Assembly (NCBI RefSeq): GCF_000149955.1
Contig: NC_030989.1
Coordinates: 1,440,341 to 1,504,340 of the forward strand
Direction: 5' to 3'
Source of the DNA: Fusarium oxysporum f. sp. lycopersici 4287
Lineage: Eukaryota; Ascomycota; Sordariomycetes; Hypocreales; Nectriaceae
DNA: 64,000 bases
Shown here: positions 8,794 through 20,954 of the stretch, piece after piece
Position numbering within the stretch: position 1 is the first letter of the stretch
How the letters are laid out: each line of letters begins with the position of its first letter
Notes under the pieces: generated by a model
The model's database searches: none
Seen by the model: the letters and a program-made list of their open reading frames with translations, nothing else
What the model was told of the DNA's origin: nothing
Position numbers and translations under genes: made by a program

Positions 8794-10410
8794 CTATATC
8801 CACCCGGGACCTGGATTGACAGGACTCGGAACAAAATTCGCACCAGGCGCCGGTCCATTAGTGACTTTGTCGTCGTTGAAGTTTTGCTCATCAAAGTAAT
8901 AATCCGCCCAGTCTTCTTCATAGACATCAGCCTCAGGAGTCATGGATTTGATCATCCATGGATCATCGAATGCGGGACTATCATCTGCCTTGGCCCTTGA
9001 TTCAACCTCTTCCTGGAAGCGCTTGAACACTTCAGGCGTCGAGAGGGCTGACATTGGGGTCGGAGGAACTGAAGGACCCGTCGCCACTGTCTTGACGGTC
9101 TCAGCTGGACTGCTGCAATGCGATGTTGGCGAAGCCGGCGGTGACAGTGAATTTGCTTCGGGATCAGAGGTGAGAGAAGCGGAGGGGCGATGAAGCTTGG
9201 CGATACCGTCGAGAGACTGAGGAATCAGAGGAGGTGGACGGTTGTACTTCTTGACAGTTGGCTTGTGATGAAGTCGAGAGAAGTTGGGACTGATTTCGAC
9301 CGGCGTGGCTGTGATGGCGTCATTCTCACAGCTTGAACAAGTCCCAGACGTCTCAGCGATTCCATTATGACACACCCGACACATTGGGTCCGAAACACTG
9401 TCTTGTCGAACATGGACTTGTGTAGAAGGTGCGTGAACGGGATGGGAGTTAAGGGCATCTGCCGTTGGCTTGGAAGGCCGTCGCACAACGACTGTATGAG
9501 CAGACTGCTTGCGCTTCTGAGAATCTTGCGATGATCGACGAATAGCGACCATTTGAACTGATTGTTTTCGTCTGGGCCATCCTGAAGCCGAAGCATCGCT
9601 TGGTCGTGGTGATGAGATTGGTGAGACGCCAGGTGTAGCGTGGTTGTCTACTCGTTCGAGTTTGATGGTCTTGGCTTCGCTGATGACCGCAGAAGGCGAA
9701 GGTTCTCTTGCAATCTTTAAATCATCAACAACTAAGAGGCTTTTTCGAATGTCCACAGAAGGTTCGGGAACTTGCAGTGAATCTTGTGGTGTTGCTGTTG
9801 CTGTAGACCCAATGGTGTCGACCTTTTCTAACGGACATGGCTCCTCTTCAGCGGGTGTAAGTGGTCCAAAGGCAGATCGGAACTGTCCATTAAACGGTCC
9901 AAAAGTTAATCGCAACGGCTGCTGTGCTCGAGGATGCTCTAATCGTAGTTGTTCCGCTGGTGCCTGTATTATTCGAGGCTGCTTAATCTGTGGTTGAATT
10001 GCCCGAGGTTGTTCTGTTGGTGGTTGCGGTTGTGGCCGTACTATTCGAGGTAACTCATGTTGAGGCGGTCTCAATGCTGGAAGCTCTTCTTGCGTCGGTT
10101 CTCGCACAGGAGATAATTGTTTCTGATGTTGAATTTCATGTCGTCGATGTATTTGCTCCACGAAAGAAGCTTTTCTCATATTAATAAGAGACTTTTTACA
10201 CTCTTCGTCGCTGGGAATATCGGCCTCAGTGATCCTCCTCGCAGGTCGGTCCGGATAGTGCAACATGGTGAAATCCTTACTGGCTGAGGAGGTTGTTTTT
10301 GCCACAGACTCAGAAGCTCTTCTAAAGCCCCGAAAACTCAGGTTCCGGGGCGAGAGCTGGTCCCGCCAGCTGCTCATCTTATCGTCGTTGCTGGAAGTCC
10401 AAGAAGGCAT
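8794..10410 (-). CDS. Disordered protein with a CxxC-x10-CxxC motif, unknown function
   Basis: A single exon, 538 aa. The ATG at 10410 (MPSWTSSNDDKMSSW) is the first real ATG; the open frame upstream only has GTG. Most of the chain is low complexity: Ser/Arg-rich N-terminus, a Pro/Gln-rich middle (about 120-185, repeated PRIVRPQ- and QPRIIQ-like units), then Ser/Pro-rich tracts. The one ordered-looking element is CRVCHNGIAETSGTCSSC (about 360-380), two CxxC pairs that could bind one zinc. The C-terminus is acidic and aromatic (DWADYYFDEQNF) and ends in PVNPGPGWI. I do not recognise the family. Possible roles as nuclear or scaffold protein are speculation. Convergent with the zinc GTPase gene, about 200 bp between stops. 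Confidence 0.7.
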   Translation of the reverse strand: MPSWTSSNDDKMSSWRDQLSPRNLSFRGFRRASESVAKTTSSASKDFTMLHYPDRPARRITEADIPSDEECKKSLINMRKASFVEQIHRRHEIQHQKQLSPVREPTQEELPALRPPQHELPRIVRPQPQPPTEQPRAIQPQIKQPRIIQAPAEQLRLEHPRAQQPLRLTFGPFNGQFRSAFGPLTPAEEEPCPLEKVDTIGSTATATPQDSLQVPEPSVDIRKSLLVVDDLKIAREPSPSAVISEAKTIKLERVDNHATPGVSPISSPRPSDASASGWPRRKQSVQMVAIRRSSQDSQKRKQSAHTVVVRRPSKPTADALNSHPVHAPSTQVHVRQDSVSDPMCRVCHNGIAETSGTCSSCENDAITATPVEISPNFSRLHHKPTVKKYNRPPPLIPQSLDGIAKLHRPSASLTSDPEANSLSPPASPTSHCSSPAETVKTVATGPSVPPTPMSALSTPEVFKRFQEEVESRAKADDSPAFDDPWMIKSMTPEADVYEEDWADYYFDEQNFNDDKVTNGPAPGANFVPSPVNPGPGWI

Positions 10411-11604
10411 CGTGAAGTGGTTGGGCTTGGGGAAGAAGAGTAGAGTAGCCTGACTCGGAGCACGATGTCTCACAGGTCAGGAAAGAGAATTTCCCAGAAA
10501 ACCTGATTTCAGCAGAATGGATATCCCAGCCCCAGCCTCCGTTATAAGGAAGTGTCTTTGGGGTCCCCTTTTTTGACAGAGCTGAGTGGTGTCAGGCTGT
10601 TTGACTGGAATGTAAGTGAGTGATAGACGGGAGGGGTCTTGGGTCTTACAAGACAAGCCCCCCCTCGGAGGATATCTTCAGTGGGTATAGAGCTCTGGGG
10701 AACAGAGCGGAACTGAACTGAACTGAACTTGGAAGACGGAATAGAGTTTCTCGTGGTAAAGAGAAATGCAAACCTTGTTAGATAGTCTAGTTACCTCTAG
10801 CATGCGCCTCTTCTTACCTATGGCGGCTCGGAGGTACCGATGACAACAGGTAGTGTCATTGTGCGGGGGCAACTCAACCTTTTGGCTTCTGCAGTAACTA
10901 AATAGGACACTTTAAGGCGTCAAGGTGGTGTCAGGCACACGGCACAGGGACGGGAAAGGTACGGCTTGGTACAAGGACGAGAGTTTGTCTCCCAAGAATG
11001 CAGTTTGGGTAACACCAAAAGTGCTCCAATCTAAGAGCACCAACCGTTCTACAGGGATAGGCCGCAAAAGAGCCCGAGCATAAAGACATAAGCACACAAT
11101 GAAAGCTGAAAATAAATTTCCCTCTCATGATTCTTTCTCAGCGACGACTGACAGAGACTGAGACTGAGAGGTGACATACAGCCACATGGTCCATGATTCA
11201 TGGTCGCAAGCCACCAAAAAAAACGCCTATCCACTACCCGACATATCCAGAACCTCAGAGACCATTCCAGTCAATCTTGCCCCTGATATTCAAAACCTCG
11301 TGCAAGAATTCATGAAAACTATATCGACAGAATGGTTCAGCTGTTAGTTCCGACTGTCTTGTCCCGTTCCTCGGTTCCTGTGCCTGACATGGTCTTTGCA
11401 AGGCTGTTCCTGGCTAGTAATCTTTGCCATCCTTTGTTGGTCGTGACTCGGCTTACGCCATCTTTTAGAGACTTTGTCGTCAAGTGTGGTAATATTTCCC
11501 TCAGTAGCCTCAATTAGGCCCTCTACATGGGTCATCCATGCTAGCTGTCAATCATGGAGATATTGCGGCTTTGTAATTGAATCATTGTTTGATTAAGCGA
11601 TCGA
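10411..11604. other. Intergenic, no gene seen
   Basis: Contains the leader of the disordered protein gene and the 3' flank of the cotransporter gene. A short direct repeat of AACTG (three copies plus one imperfect) lies at 10711-10730. Nothing else is recognisable. Confidence 0.5.
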
Positions 11605-14600
11605 CTATAGGTTGACAGTTACTGTCATATTGTTGCTCAGAACCAACAGCGTTGGTGGCAGCTCATTGCAGAGAACTTCGACATCAGAGAGATACTGTAC
11701 AGTAGAAGCTTCATCCAAGCAAGTGCCCTCCGAAGGAATTGGCAGCGTGCTGAGAAGAACAGCAGTCTCCTTGGAATGCTGACGCATCAATTCGTTCACA
11801 ATGAGATGCTGCGCTCTGCTTGGAAGCTCGTTGAAAGAGAGCTCCAATCCCTGCGGTGTGTAACCCGAATTTTGACCTTCCTCCTCTAAATGTGAACTTA
11901 ATCTGTATCTTTCAAGCAATTTCTGGAATTTAGATCATAAGATTCGGCCCCCTCCTTGTGTAGATCCCTCGAGAATTCCGCCGTGAATGGAATCGAGAAT
12001 GATGCGTTGAGTATGGCTAGCAGTCAGACTGCTCCGTGAAACTGACTTTTCTGCTCTCCTCGCCGGCTAACACTTGACCGCTAGGCCGGGATCTATTCGG
12101 GAATTTTCCTAGCGACGATTGCCGCGAATAACTCGGTCGATACGGTCCGGCCTTGGGAGTCTCAGATTCGGTACTAGAGGGCGGCGCAAAGCTTATCGTG
12201 GACCCCTCTGCTTCCGAGGCCACGATCTTTGTTTCCGGGACTGGGCGGCTGGAGAACTTCACGGCCGAGGACTGCCTGGAAAGATTGGGTCTTCCTGGTG
12301 TTGACGCGCCGCTGCGATACGGGCGTACAGTGTCTTCTCGCGTAGGGCTTGGGGGGCGCACACGACTGAAGGCTGCCGAAGGTCCTAACGAGTCTCGCGA
12401 GACAAGAGGGGGAAACTCTGCCGGGGCAGAGTCTGTGCTGCCTCCATGTGGTCGTTCGTTCGTCTGTGTTGCTGACGATTCTGGTGCAACTTGAGAGGCT
12501 GATGCTGATGCCGACTGTGATGTTTGGACTCCACCAACACCAACGCCAACTCCCTTGACTGTCGCAGACGATGACATTGTACCGTACGATGTACTTGTCC
12601 CGACCGCGTCCCCAACTGTGTCAGACTTGGACCTTCGGCCAAAGCTTTCCCAAAAGTCACCACGTACTCTGCCATCCTCATCATGAGAATCTCCACCCCC
12701 CAACAATGGCTGACGAGCTGCATCACTCGGGCCGATGTTTCTTTCGTCAATCGACTCATGGTCTAGTGTAGAACTGTACCCCATTTCCTCGTCATCAAGA
12801 AGTTCTGCTTGCGAGTCTTCTGCCTCGTCATCCTCGTTATCCGTTTCATCTAATGCACCGTCTGGGAGATGGTGTGTGTGAATTCCCATACTAACCCCCA
12901 TCTTTGAAAGCATCCGAATAGCCGGCCGTCTTGGTAATTCGGGAACATCCGTCGTGCTAGCACGTCGACGATCGTATATCTCCTCATGAGGGTTATACAA
13001 ACCGGGCCTCCCAGATATCGTATCATATATGTGCTCCAGCTGATCCAGCTCCTGAGTAGAAGTCATGTTGTCTGATCGGCCTCGGAACATCTGAACATCA
13101 TCCCACCACTCTTCGTTACGGAGTGTATCGTTGACGACAATTTCCCAATCGATGTCGTTACCTATTCCATTGACGATGAGATCGTAAGTATTTAGACTGC
13201 CTGATGTCAAGCAAAATACTTTGACCTCTGCGTCAATTCTCAATTTCTCAAGAAGTGCCAGAACTCGAGCATGCTCTTCATTGACCTCACTCTCGTATTC
13301 CACAAACACCATGACCCGAAGGGTATAAACATGCTTCCAGAGTTGCACACTGTGAAGAATATGCCCGAGCTGCAAAATGAGGGTGTCTACAAATATTAGC
13401 TTGTGCCGTCTTCACAAGAGATTCACCTTACATGTATCAAAGTTGGTGGTCAGTAAACTCTTTCCGTCAGAAGTAACCTCGGCCGACATCTGGATAGGCC
13501 ACAGGTCGATGTACTTTTTGGTGTTGGTTCCGTCCTTTCTTGGTGTCTCAAGTGATTCAAAGCCACACCCCACTGCAATGTTAAGTCTATATCGCAACGC
13601 AAGGTCCTCTAGTATAGTCAGATACTCTTTTGGAGACATCATATTCTCGGTACGAATAACGTCTGTTGGTAGGGTGCCCTCCATGAGCCTTGCTGACGTG
13701 TCACCCCGTCGCCTCCGAGGCCTTTCGGGAGCTTTGCCATTTGACCTAGGGAGCCGTCGCATTTGACTGGACAAAGATACGGGAACATCAGGTACGCGTA
13801 GCTTCGGGTTTGATTTTCGCAGTTCCTCCATGTTGTAAAATCCAAGCACAGCAATGTTGGGACGCATGCCACCAAGGCCGGCTGATAGTATCAGATTGCG
13901 GATGCCCCAAGTGATAGTGGGGGACATTGTTAGCTGCACAAAAGCCTTGATCTTGGAGAACTCATTGATGTATTTTGTCCAAGCATGTTGTTGAAGCCGA
14001 GCTTCATGAACCCCTGAATTGAAGTCGTCGGTCACGATGACATGACCAAGAATGTAAAGCGACCCCTTTTTGAGTGAGTTACAAAATTGGATCAACCTGG
14101 TCTGTCTGCGAGGGTTGTTGATAAGTAATATGATATGCGGTCTCCAGAATTTGATGTGTTCTGGTCTCAGGCGTAGCAAATACTTCCTTACTTGATGATA
14201 GATCAAGTTTTGGCTGACATCGCCCCAGTGCTTAGGAGGGCTGAGGTAATGAATGAGGAGGAATAGCAACACAAGCACTGTGATAGCAATAGCAGCATAA
14301 GTCTCATCGATGAAGAACATAGCAAAGCCTGACAAGATGCCGGCAAGGAAAGCAGTTTGCCAGGTGAAGAACTTGAAGCTTGGCCTGAAGTTAGGGGCTG
14401 ACCCGACTTTGAGAAGGAAGCAAGCTAAATTCATGACGAAGAAAGTCATCTGATATCCCATAGAGATAAAGGTAGCGATCTGGTTGAGATCAGCGAACAG
14501 CGCCAGTTGTGCAATGACATAAGTCAGAAGCAAAGCGTAAATCGGTTCGTCACCATGTTTCGTGCCCTTGCTGAAGAAGCCGAGGCCTGGAAGAAGCTTA

Positions 14601-15781
14601 TCCCTTGCAAAAGCTTGGAACAGCTTGGAGGCACCGATCAGGCCCATAAGAGCAGAGAAGAAGGTGACTGCACATTCACCAGCGAGGATGACAGGTTGGG
14701 AGAGGTTGACGAGAGGGATGACATTGTCGTTGGCCAGGAAAGATGAGTGAGTTGTGCTCGCAGCCAGTGAAAGAATTACGACAAAGTAGATGATAAAGGT
14801 TGTCAACATTGCCCAGAGCGTTCCGTGAGGGATCGATCTGCTTGGGTCTTTTAGGTCTCCAGACATGGATGCACCTGCGAAGATTCCTGAGGTAGCACTG
14901 TCTCATTGTCAGTACGAGCTTGTTATACACACACAGGTTGACATTAGGGCCGTACGGAAAGAGAATGCCAAACAGATCACGAAACGTTTCGAGGCCTTTG
15001 AATTGGGGGCCGCTGTGAGGAAGGAAGTTGTCGGTCAGGGTATCAAGACTAGGTCCGGTGAAATGAATCCCGAGATCCCTATCATGGAAGGGAGCCTTGA
15101 AGACAGCAGAGACCGGGATGCTGACAATGGCCAAGCTCAGGATGGCAAGCAGAGCATTGGAGGCTCTCGAAAAAGTTGCAGATCCTAGGAAACAAAGACC
15201 AGTACAAAGCAACAGGGCAGCTGTTTGGAGGCCATAGCCAGTCCAGTAACCTGAGGGGAAAGCCGCACCGAGATTTAGTCTAACACAGTCAATAAGACCA
15301 ACAACGTTCATGCTTGCATTGAGAACTTGAGCAAGATAGAAGAGGATTCCGATGGAACCACCAAACTCGGGTCCCAGAGACCGTGAGATAAGATAGTATG
15401 CACCACCGCCCTTGACTTCGCCATTGGATGCGATAGCTGATAGAGAAAGCGTTGTCAATAAGTCAATGGAGTAAGCTGTAACTAGAAGTCCTGGAGTCTT
15501 TGTTAATATTTATGAAAGCCCTCATATGCGAAAAACCTACCGAGGATGCCCACGAAGCCGATTTTCCCAATAATTTGACCGAATCGCAAAAACATGAGAA
15601 TACTCATGATATTGAGAAAAACAGGGATGTAGACACCCGAGATGCTGCCCAACTTGTTGTGCCGTGGCTCCATGGTGACTGATACCGATCCTCGTCCGCC
15701 ATGAGACTCGGTTATGCTATTTCGTTGTCGTTCTCCCCCATTGTCAACTCCCTTGATATCTGACTGTTGAGGTGTTGTCAT
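11605..15781 (-). CDS. VHC1: Vacuolar cation-chloride cotransporter (SLC12/VHC1 type)
   Basis: Five exons: 15541-15781, 14956-15490, 13432-14897, 13386-12047 and 11922-11605, predicted 1299 aa. The N-terminus (about 45-70) leads into TM1 (SGVYIPVFLNIMSILMFLRFG). Then come SLSAIASNGEVKGGGAYYLI and FAGASMSGDLKDPSRSIPHG, hallmark SLC12 blocks, with about 12 membrane segments in the first 600 residues. The long cytosolic C-terminus carries DTYTLILQLGHILHSV, a Ser-rich acidic insert, and ends with LSFNELPSRAQHLIVNELM and a final VTVNL. Family knowledge: yeast Vhc1 moves K+ with Cl- into the vacuole. Introns 1-3 are well supported. Intron 4 (11923-12046) uses a weak GTCAGT donor and is 124 nt; without it a TAG at 12017 would remove the conserved last 106 residues. 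Confidence 0.88.
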
Positions 15782-18095
15782 GGTGCAGTCCAGAGAGCAA
15801 GTCGGGCATTCAGTCAGTCAGCCAGACGAGGGGTCAGTAGTAGCGAGCACTGGCCCACATGAGCAAGTATAAGACGGTGAAGAACCGCGGTGGAACAAAG
15901 CACAGAAGAATGAGGCCTTTGAAAGAGGGGAGAGGCCTGAGAAATAATGATGTTATGGTGTATTCTATTGTTCAAGGACCACTTAGCAATTGGGTAATCG
16001 GTCGTCAATCCTATGCTTGCCAAGAGAATTCCAAGCTGAAGCCTCCCGCGTGTTGCACATTGGGTGTGGTTAGTGTGGTGGTGGGTGGATAATACAAGGG
16101 CAGTTATTCGGCAATCCGGGCAAAAACGTCCATGTTGGTTTGGAGATCATCGCCAATCAAGGACGCCACAATAGCCTCAAGGGAGGCATTCTTGGGCCTC
16201 CATCGTAGTTACAGCAGGAAAGGTATGGAAGTTTGGAGGAACTAGACGGGTCAGCAGGGGACTACGGTGCTAATGTTGGTGTTTGAGGTGGTTTCAAGGG
16301 TCCACGGGTGCTGGACATTCCCCGCTAAAACCTCCATTTCAGCGGTTAGAGGCCAGTAGAATCCAGTAGTGTTGCTTAGAGCTATCTCTCCAGAGCTCAA
16401 GATATCACAGTGATAGTCGTCTTTATGACTCTGTCTGTGGGGAAGTCGGATCATGTGCAAGAGCTGGCCCAGGGGAGGCAAGAAAACTCGAGACTTTGAT
16501 CCTAAGTGACCAAATCAACTTTTCAAAAAACCTCCTAAGCTTATGATAACTTACCAAAGACTTTTTGTCACTTAGGGTCAAGGTCCCAAGTTTTCTTGCT
16601 CCTGGAAGCTGGCGTGACTTGTTATGCTAGAGCTCATAGTGAACCACAAGGTGCAGCTTCGTATCGCGATAGGCGCTGTAGGTGCTACCAAATGACGTAG
16701 GCCATGCCGAAGGAAATCCACTCTGAAATTCAAGCTTCTGTCGGTGCTTCTGTTGCCGAGGTTTTGAATGCTACCTATGTTCGTCGTATGGCCAGAGAGA
16801 AAGACGAGACCTGATGTTGGTAAAACACAAAAACCAAGACGAGAGATCGAGATCTCTGATGTGAGATATAGAAATATCTATTCACATGTCGACATGCGCC
16901 TCATTCATCTGACTCGACTCAGAAGGGTCGTGACGCCCCCACTGAGCGTGACAGCATAAACGTGCCCGCTTCATCGCACCAAGTGACGGGTAATGTACAT
17001 CGATTATCGTTGTGGGGCCGCACAGCCAAGATTGAATAGATTCGTGTAATAGGGTTGATATAATTCAAGGTTATGGTTCAGTGTTTCCATAGGCGTGGCT
17101 TCACTATAGATACTCTGAACAGAGAACAACTGGTATCGAAGTTGGTGATAGTGATGAGCATATTGTGCCGCAATAAAACATATGGGGGGATAAGAGATCA
17201 ACACTCGTAAACAAATCCTTCTGAAACGTTACTCATCAACGTCCCAAGGTATCTGACTCGGTCATTACGACCCCAAATTGGTAGGTACAGTACAACCCTA
17301 GAGATAAGGTCGCAGGCAAACGGTTGGATTTCCTTTCAAAGCATTTTGCTTGCCTATATCCATTGGCTCTGGATGAGTCCATACCTAGAATACTCGACGG
17401 CAGACATGGAAGTCATGATATGATATCCATTTCAGACTCGGGATGAGTGATTAGACACTTATCACAGCTTATATAAGCTGACTTGGTTTTCAAACACTTT
17501 ACCATTTTATTTGTATGTTGATGTAAATGATGTACAAGGCACCTCTCCATACAGTTGTAACTATTATTTTTGCCAAGTATTGACCTTTTCAACGCGTGGA
17601 GTCTTCAACCAATACCTCCACTATTAGCCTAGCTTGGCTCGGCAGCTGCCCTTACTCAGTAGTCACCAGACCCCAGAGACTGGGCCTTCCCTGCGTCTGA
17701 GCTTCACCGTTCAGGGCAACTACCAGCCTGGGCATAGGCAGTTTGCAGCTTGGAGCCTTAGCCTTAGCCTGTATGCTACGGCTTGACTAAGCCCTTATCT
17801 CACCCTTCCTCTTCACTCCAACAAGAAATTCTGATACCTCTCAATTGACTCTATCACCCGACCAAGCGTGACATATTCATATAACCTTTGTTCCCGAGAC
17901 TGGTTTTGGTCATCATTCTTTGTCGTCATTCTTTTTGTTGACTTCTTTGGTTCTTCCACTGTCTTATCAGTGTTGCTGGGCATCCCGCCAGTCATCTGCC
18001 TGCTGCGTCATTACCGCTGTTCGCGACTCAAAACTGCTGTCAACACCGCTCAGACTATGCGATAAGGCTTCTCACACCTTCAATCGGACTGAAAA
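15782..18095. other. Intergenic, about 2.3 kb
   Basis: Lies between divergent transporter genes (VHC1 minus, AVT plus). It holds the 120-bp inverted-repeat element at 16479-16598 and a 36-codon ATG frame at 16704-16814 (MPKEIHSEIQASVGASVAEV...) that looks like protein but has no known domain. The last 300 bp before 18096 are CT-rich, a probable leader of the AVT gene. Confidence 0.5.
16479..16598. mobile_element. Possible MITE-like element with 32-bp terminal inverted repeats
   Basis: The left arm (16479-16510) and the right arm (16567-16598, reversed) match at 28 of 32 positions, starting CAAGAAAACT and ending CCTAAGTGAC. All four differences are transitions (C/T or A/G). The 56-nt centre encodes nothing. 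The flanks (GGAGG and CTCC) partly extend the pairing. No clear target-site duplication is seen, so a hairpin-forming transcript source or a plain palindrome remain alternatives. Confidence 0.45.
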
Positions 18096-20450
18096 ATGGC
18101 TTCTCCTTCGAGAATCCCATCTGAACAGCCTCCTAGGTCTGCTTCGCCCTCGAGCTTCCGACCTCGATCGATTTCCGCTTCGGTCCCTCGAGCTGATTTG
18201 ACAGCGCGTCTTGCTTCTCCCATCCCGTCACAACTTGGAACTACACCTCCCAGAGGAGGTTCGCCACGACCTGATGCAGCTCCACGTGCCGAGAATCTCG
18301 AGGATTTGACCCAGTTGCCTGGAAGCGGGACCAGCGCCCAAGGACCTGGTGTATCTGCTCTCGCCGCTGCACTCTCCAACTCTCTAGGCCAGTCTCCTCC
18401 GCGACATGGCACTCCCGCAGCTCGCGTTGCTACTCCCCCCGATTCGCTCACAGTCTCCTCTGCTCGGCGGTCGAAATTCGGGAACACCGACCAACTATGG
18501 CTCTTTCAATTCACGGGTCACAAATGCGCTGGGCAACCAGTGCAACCTTACGAAGATCCTTGAGATTGGTCAGCGTCATCTAATCCCAACCCTCGGATGA
18601 TAATCCAGGCTCAGAAGAGTCATCGATCCAAGGTAATTCGAAGGGCAAGCAGCCAGCCGAAATCGCGGTGCCGGACTGGGCGAGGACGAGTTCTCCAGCC
18701 TGAAGTTGCAGGGAGGTGATGTGACTCGAGGTATCTACAAGTGGACCGAACAGGCAGAAGCGAGAGCAAAGTACAACCGCAGCAAGAGTTTCGATTTGGG
18801 ACGGCCTGAGCCCGAGGCGGAGGTACTTGACATCAACTCGATAAAGGTGCCCGGTGGCTTCCGAAGAAACCATCTCCGTCGTAACGTCCAAAGCCCTGGT
18901 CCTCACGGTCATCCTGAGGACGGCCACGCCTCTCCTGCGCCGGGCCAGCAGAGATTGTTCACCTCAAGCTTCCTCGAATTCTTGACGATTTATGGCCACT
19001 TCGCTGGTGAGGAACTGGAGGAGGATGACGAAGACTTAGGACCGAACGAGTACTTCTCATCCGGAGAAGACACAGACGAGTACAACTCCGACGACGAGCG
19101 GGAGCCTATGGAGGATAGTGCCTTGTTGACACCTTCAAGACGCAGACGCAAGCGCAAGGTCCGCGGTGGCACTGGAAACAATAGTCCCATGAACGCGGCC
19201 TTGCTGCTTCTTAAGTCCTTTGTCGGTACCGGTGTCCTCTTCCTTCCTCGAGCCTATCTCAACGGAGGTATGCTCTTCAGCAACCTGATTCTCTTTGGCG
19301 TTGCCGCTCTGAGCTATTACTGCTTTGTGCTTCTCGTGCAAACACAGCTCAAGGTTGGAGGCTCTTTTGGTGATTTGGGTGGTGCACTTTACGGGAAGCA
19401 TATGCGTACCCTCATTTTGGCTTCTATTGTCATCAGCCAGATCGGTTTCGTTGCCGCTTATACCGTATTCACTGCCGCCAATTTGCAGGCCTTCGTCAGG
19501 GCTGTTTCCGACTGCAAGTCCTCGATCAGTATCCAGTGGCTCATTCTTATCCAGATGCTCATCTTCCTGCCATTTGCTCTTCTACGAGATATTGGAAAGC
19601 TAGCATTTACTGCTCTAGTCGCGGATGCCTTTATTTTGATTGGTCTGGCTTACCTCCTGTACTACGATATTCTGACTCTCAACGCGAACGGTATCTCCGA
19701 CATCATCATGTTCAACAAGAAGGACTGGACCTTGTTCATTGGAACTGCGATTTTTACTTTCGAAGGCATTGGTCTCATCATTCCCGTTCAGGAGTCGATG
19801 AGACACCCTCAAAAGTTTCCTCGGGTTCTTCTTATCGTTATGATTATCATCACAGTCCTCTTCATTGGCATGGGTGCCATCTCTTATGCTGCCTACGGTT
19901 CTCACACCGAAACTGTTGTCTTGCTCAACTTGCCTCAGGACAACAAGATGGTCAACGGAGTTCAGTTCTTGTACTCTGTTGCCATTTTGCTTTCTACACC
20001 ATTGCAGATCTTCCCTGCCATTCGTATCGCTGAAACAGAGCTTTTCACTCGCAGCGGCAAGTATAATCCTTGGGTCAAGTGGCAGAAGAACGTCTTCCGT
20101 TTCTTCGTGGTGATGCTTTGCGCGGCCATTGCTTGGCTCGGTGCCGACCATCTGGACAAGTTTGTTGCTCTCGTTGGTAACTTTGCCTGCATTCCACTTG
20201 TCTTTATCTATCCTGTAAGTTAAAAATGTCGAAAGATTTGATGTGCAATACTGACTGTTTCTTCTAGCCTATGCTTCATTATAAGGCGATTGCCCGTACG
20301 AAGTTTTGGAAGGTGGCCGACATCCTACTCTGTATCTTTGGATTTATCGCAATGGCGTACGCTACCACACTTACTGCGATGAGTTGGGCCACTGCGGAAC
20401 CTAAGCATCCGGGATACTGTGATGAGAAGGGAACAATGGTTGGCTTCTGA
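18096..20450 (+). CDS. AVT3/4-type vacuolar amino-acid transporter, reading frame broken near the N-terminus
   Basis: The ATG at 18096 opens a Ser/Pro-rich N-terminal domain. The C-terminal part runs to 20214, then a 53-nt intron (GTAAGT...TTCTAG), then 20268-20450. From about residue 370 (NNSPMNAALLLLKSFVGTGVLFLPRAYLNGG) it is a classic AAAP/AVT permease with about 11 membrane segments, ending GYCDEKGTMVGF. Family knowledge: Avt3/Avt4 export neutral or basic amino acids from the vacuole. Between 18430 and 18670 the frame must shift three times to stay protein-like: +1 at a six-C run (18435-18440), +1 near 18590, and -1 near 18660. No intron of plausible size explains these. With the net +1 removed the protein would be about 766 aa. 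Sequence error or a damaged allele are both possible. Confidence 0.8.
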
Positions 20451-20954
20451 GTCATTGACTCATGTATAGTTGGTGTATAGGTGTGTGAGCATGGGTTTGA
20501 GAGGTTTGACGGCCGCAAGGCTTGCTATACCCGTGTGTTAGTTGAGGATCCATTGCATATTGTAGCTTGCATTGTGGTGTTACATTATTGGATAGATTGT
20601 ATGTAGCATTTGGAAACGGGTGATGGGAGTTGAAGGGTTTAGCCGGTTCAGTTTCGAGTTTCATTATACATCGCGTAAGATGGCGTATTCAACTGTATTC
20701 CTTTGACGGTCGTTAATTCGTGATTTCGTTGATATTAGCAATTGTCTATTAATGATTCGGCTTCAACACGTGGGGAGGGGGGCCGGCTCGACCGGAAAGT
20801 GGGGGATTCTATATGAATCTCGGAGACCGAGGCGAAAATGATGATGTAGGTCTATCGCAAAACACCGGGCCGTGATATGGGTTATTGGAGGTGTCACCAG
20901 AATAAAAGCGAGGTCTCGTTCAAAAGCCACGACCATAATATCTAATATTCTACC
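20451..20954. other. Intergenic, no gene seen
   Basis: The 3' flank of the AVT gene and the promoter of the AIM32-like gene. No element recognised. Confidence 0.5.
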
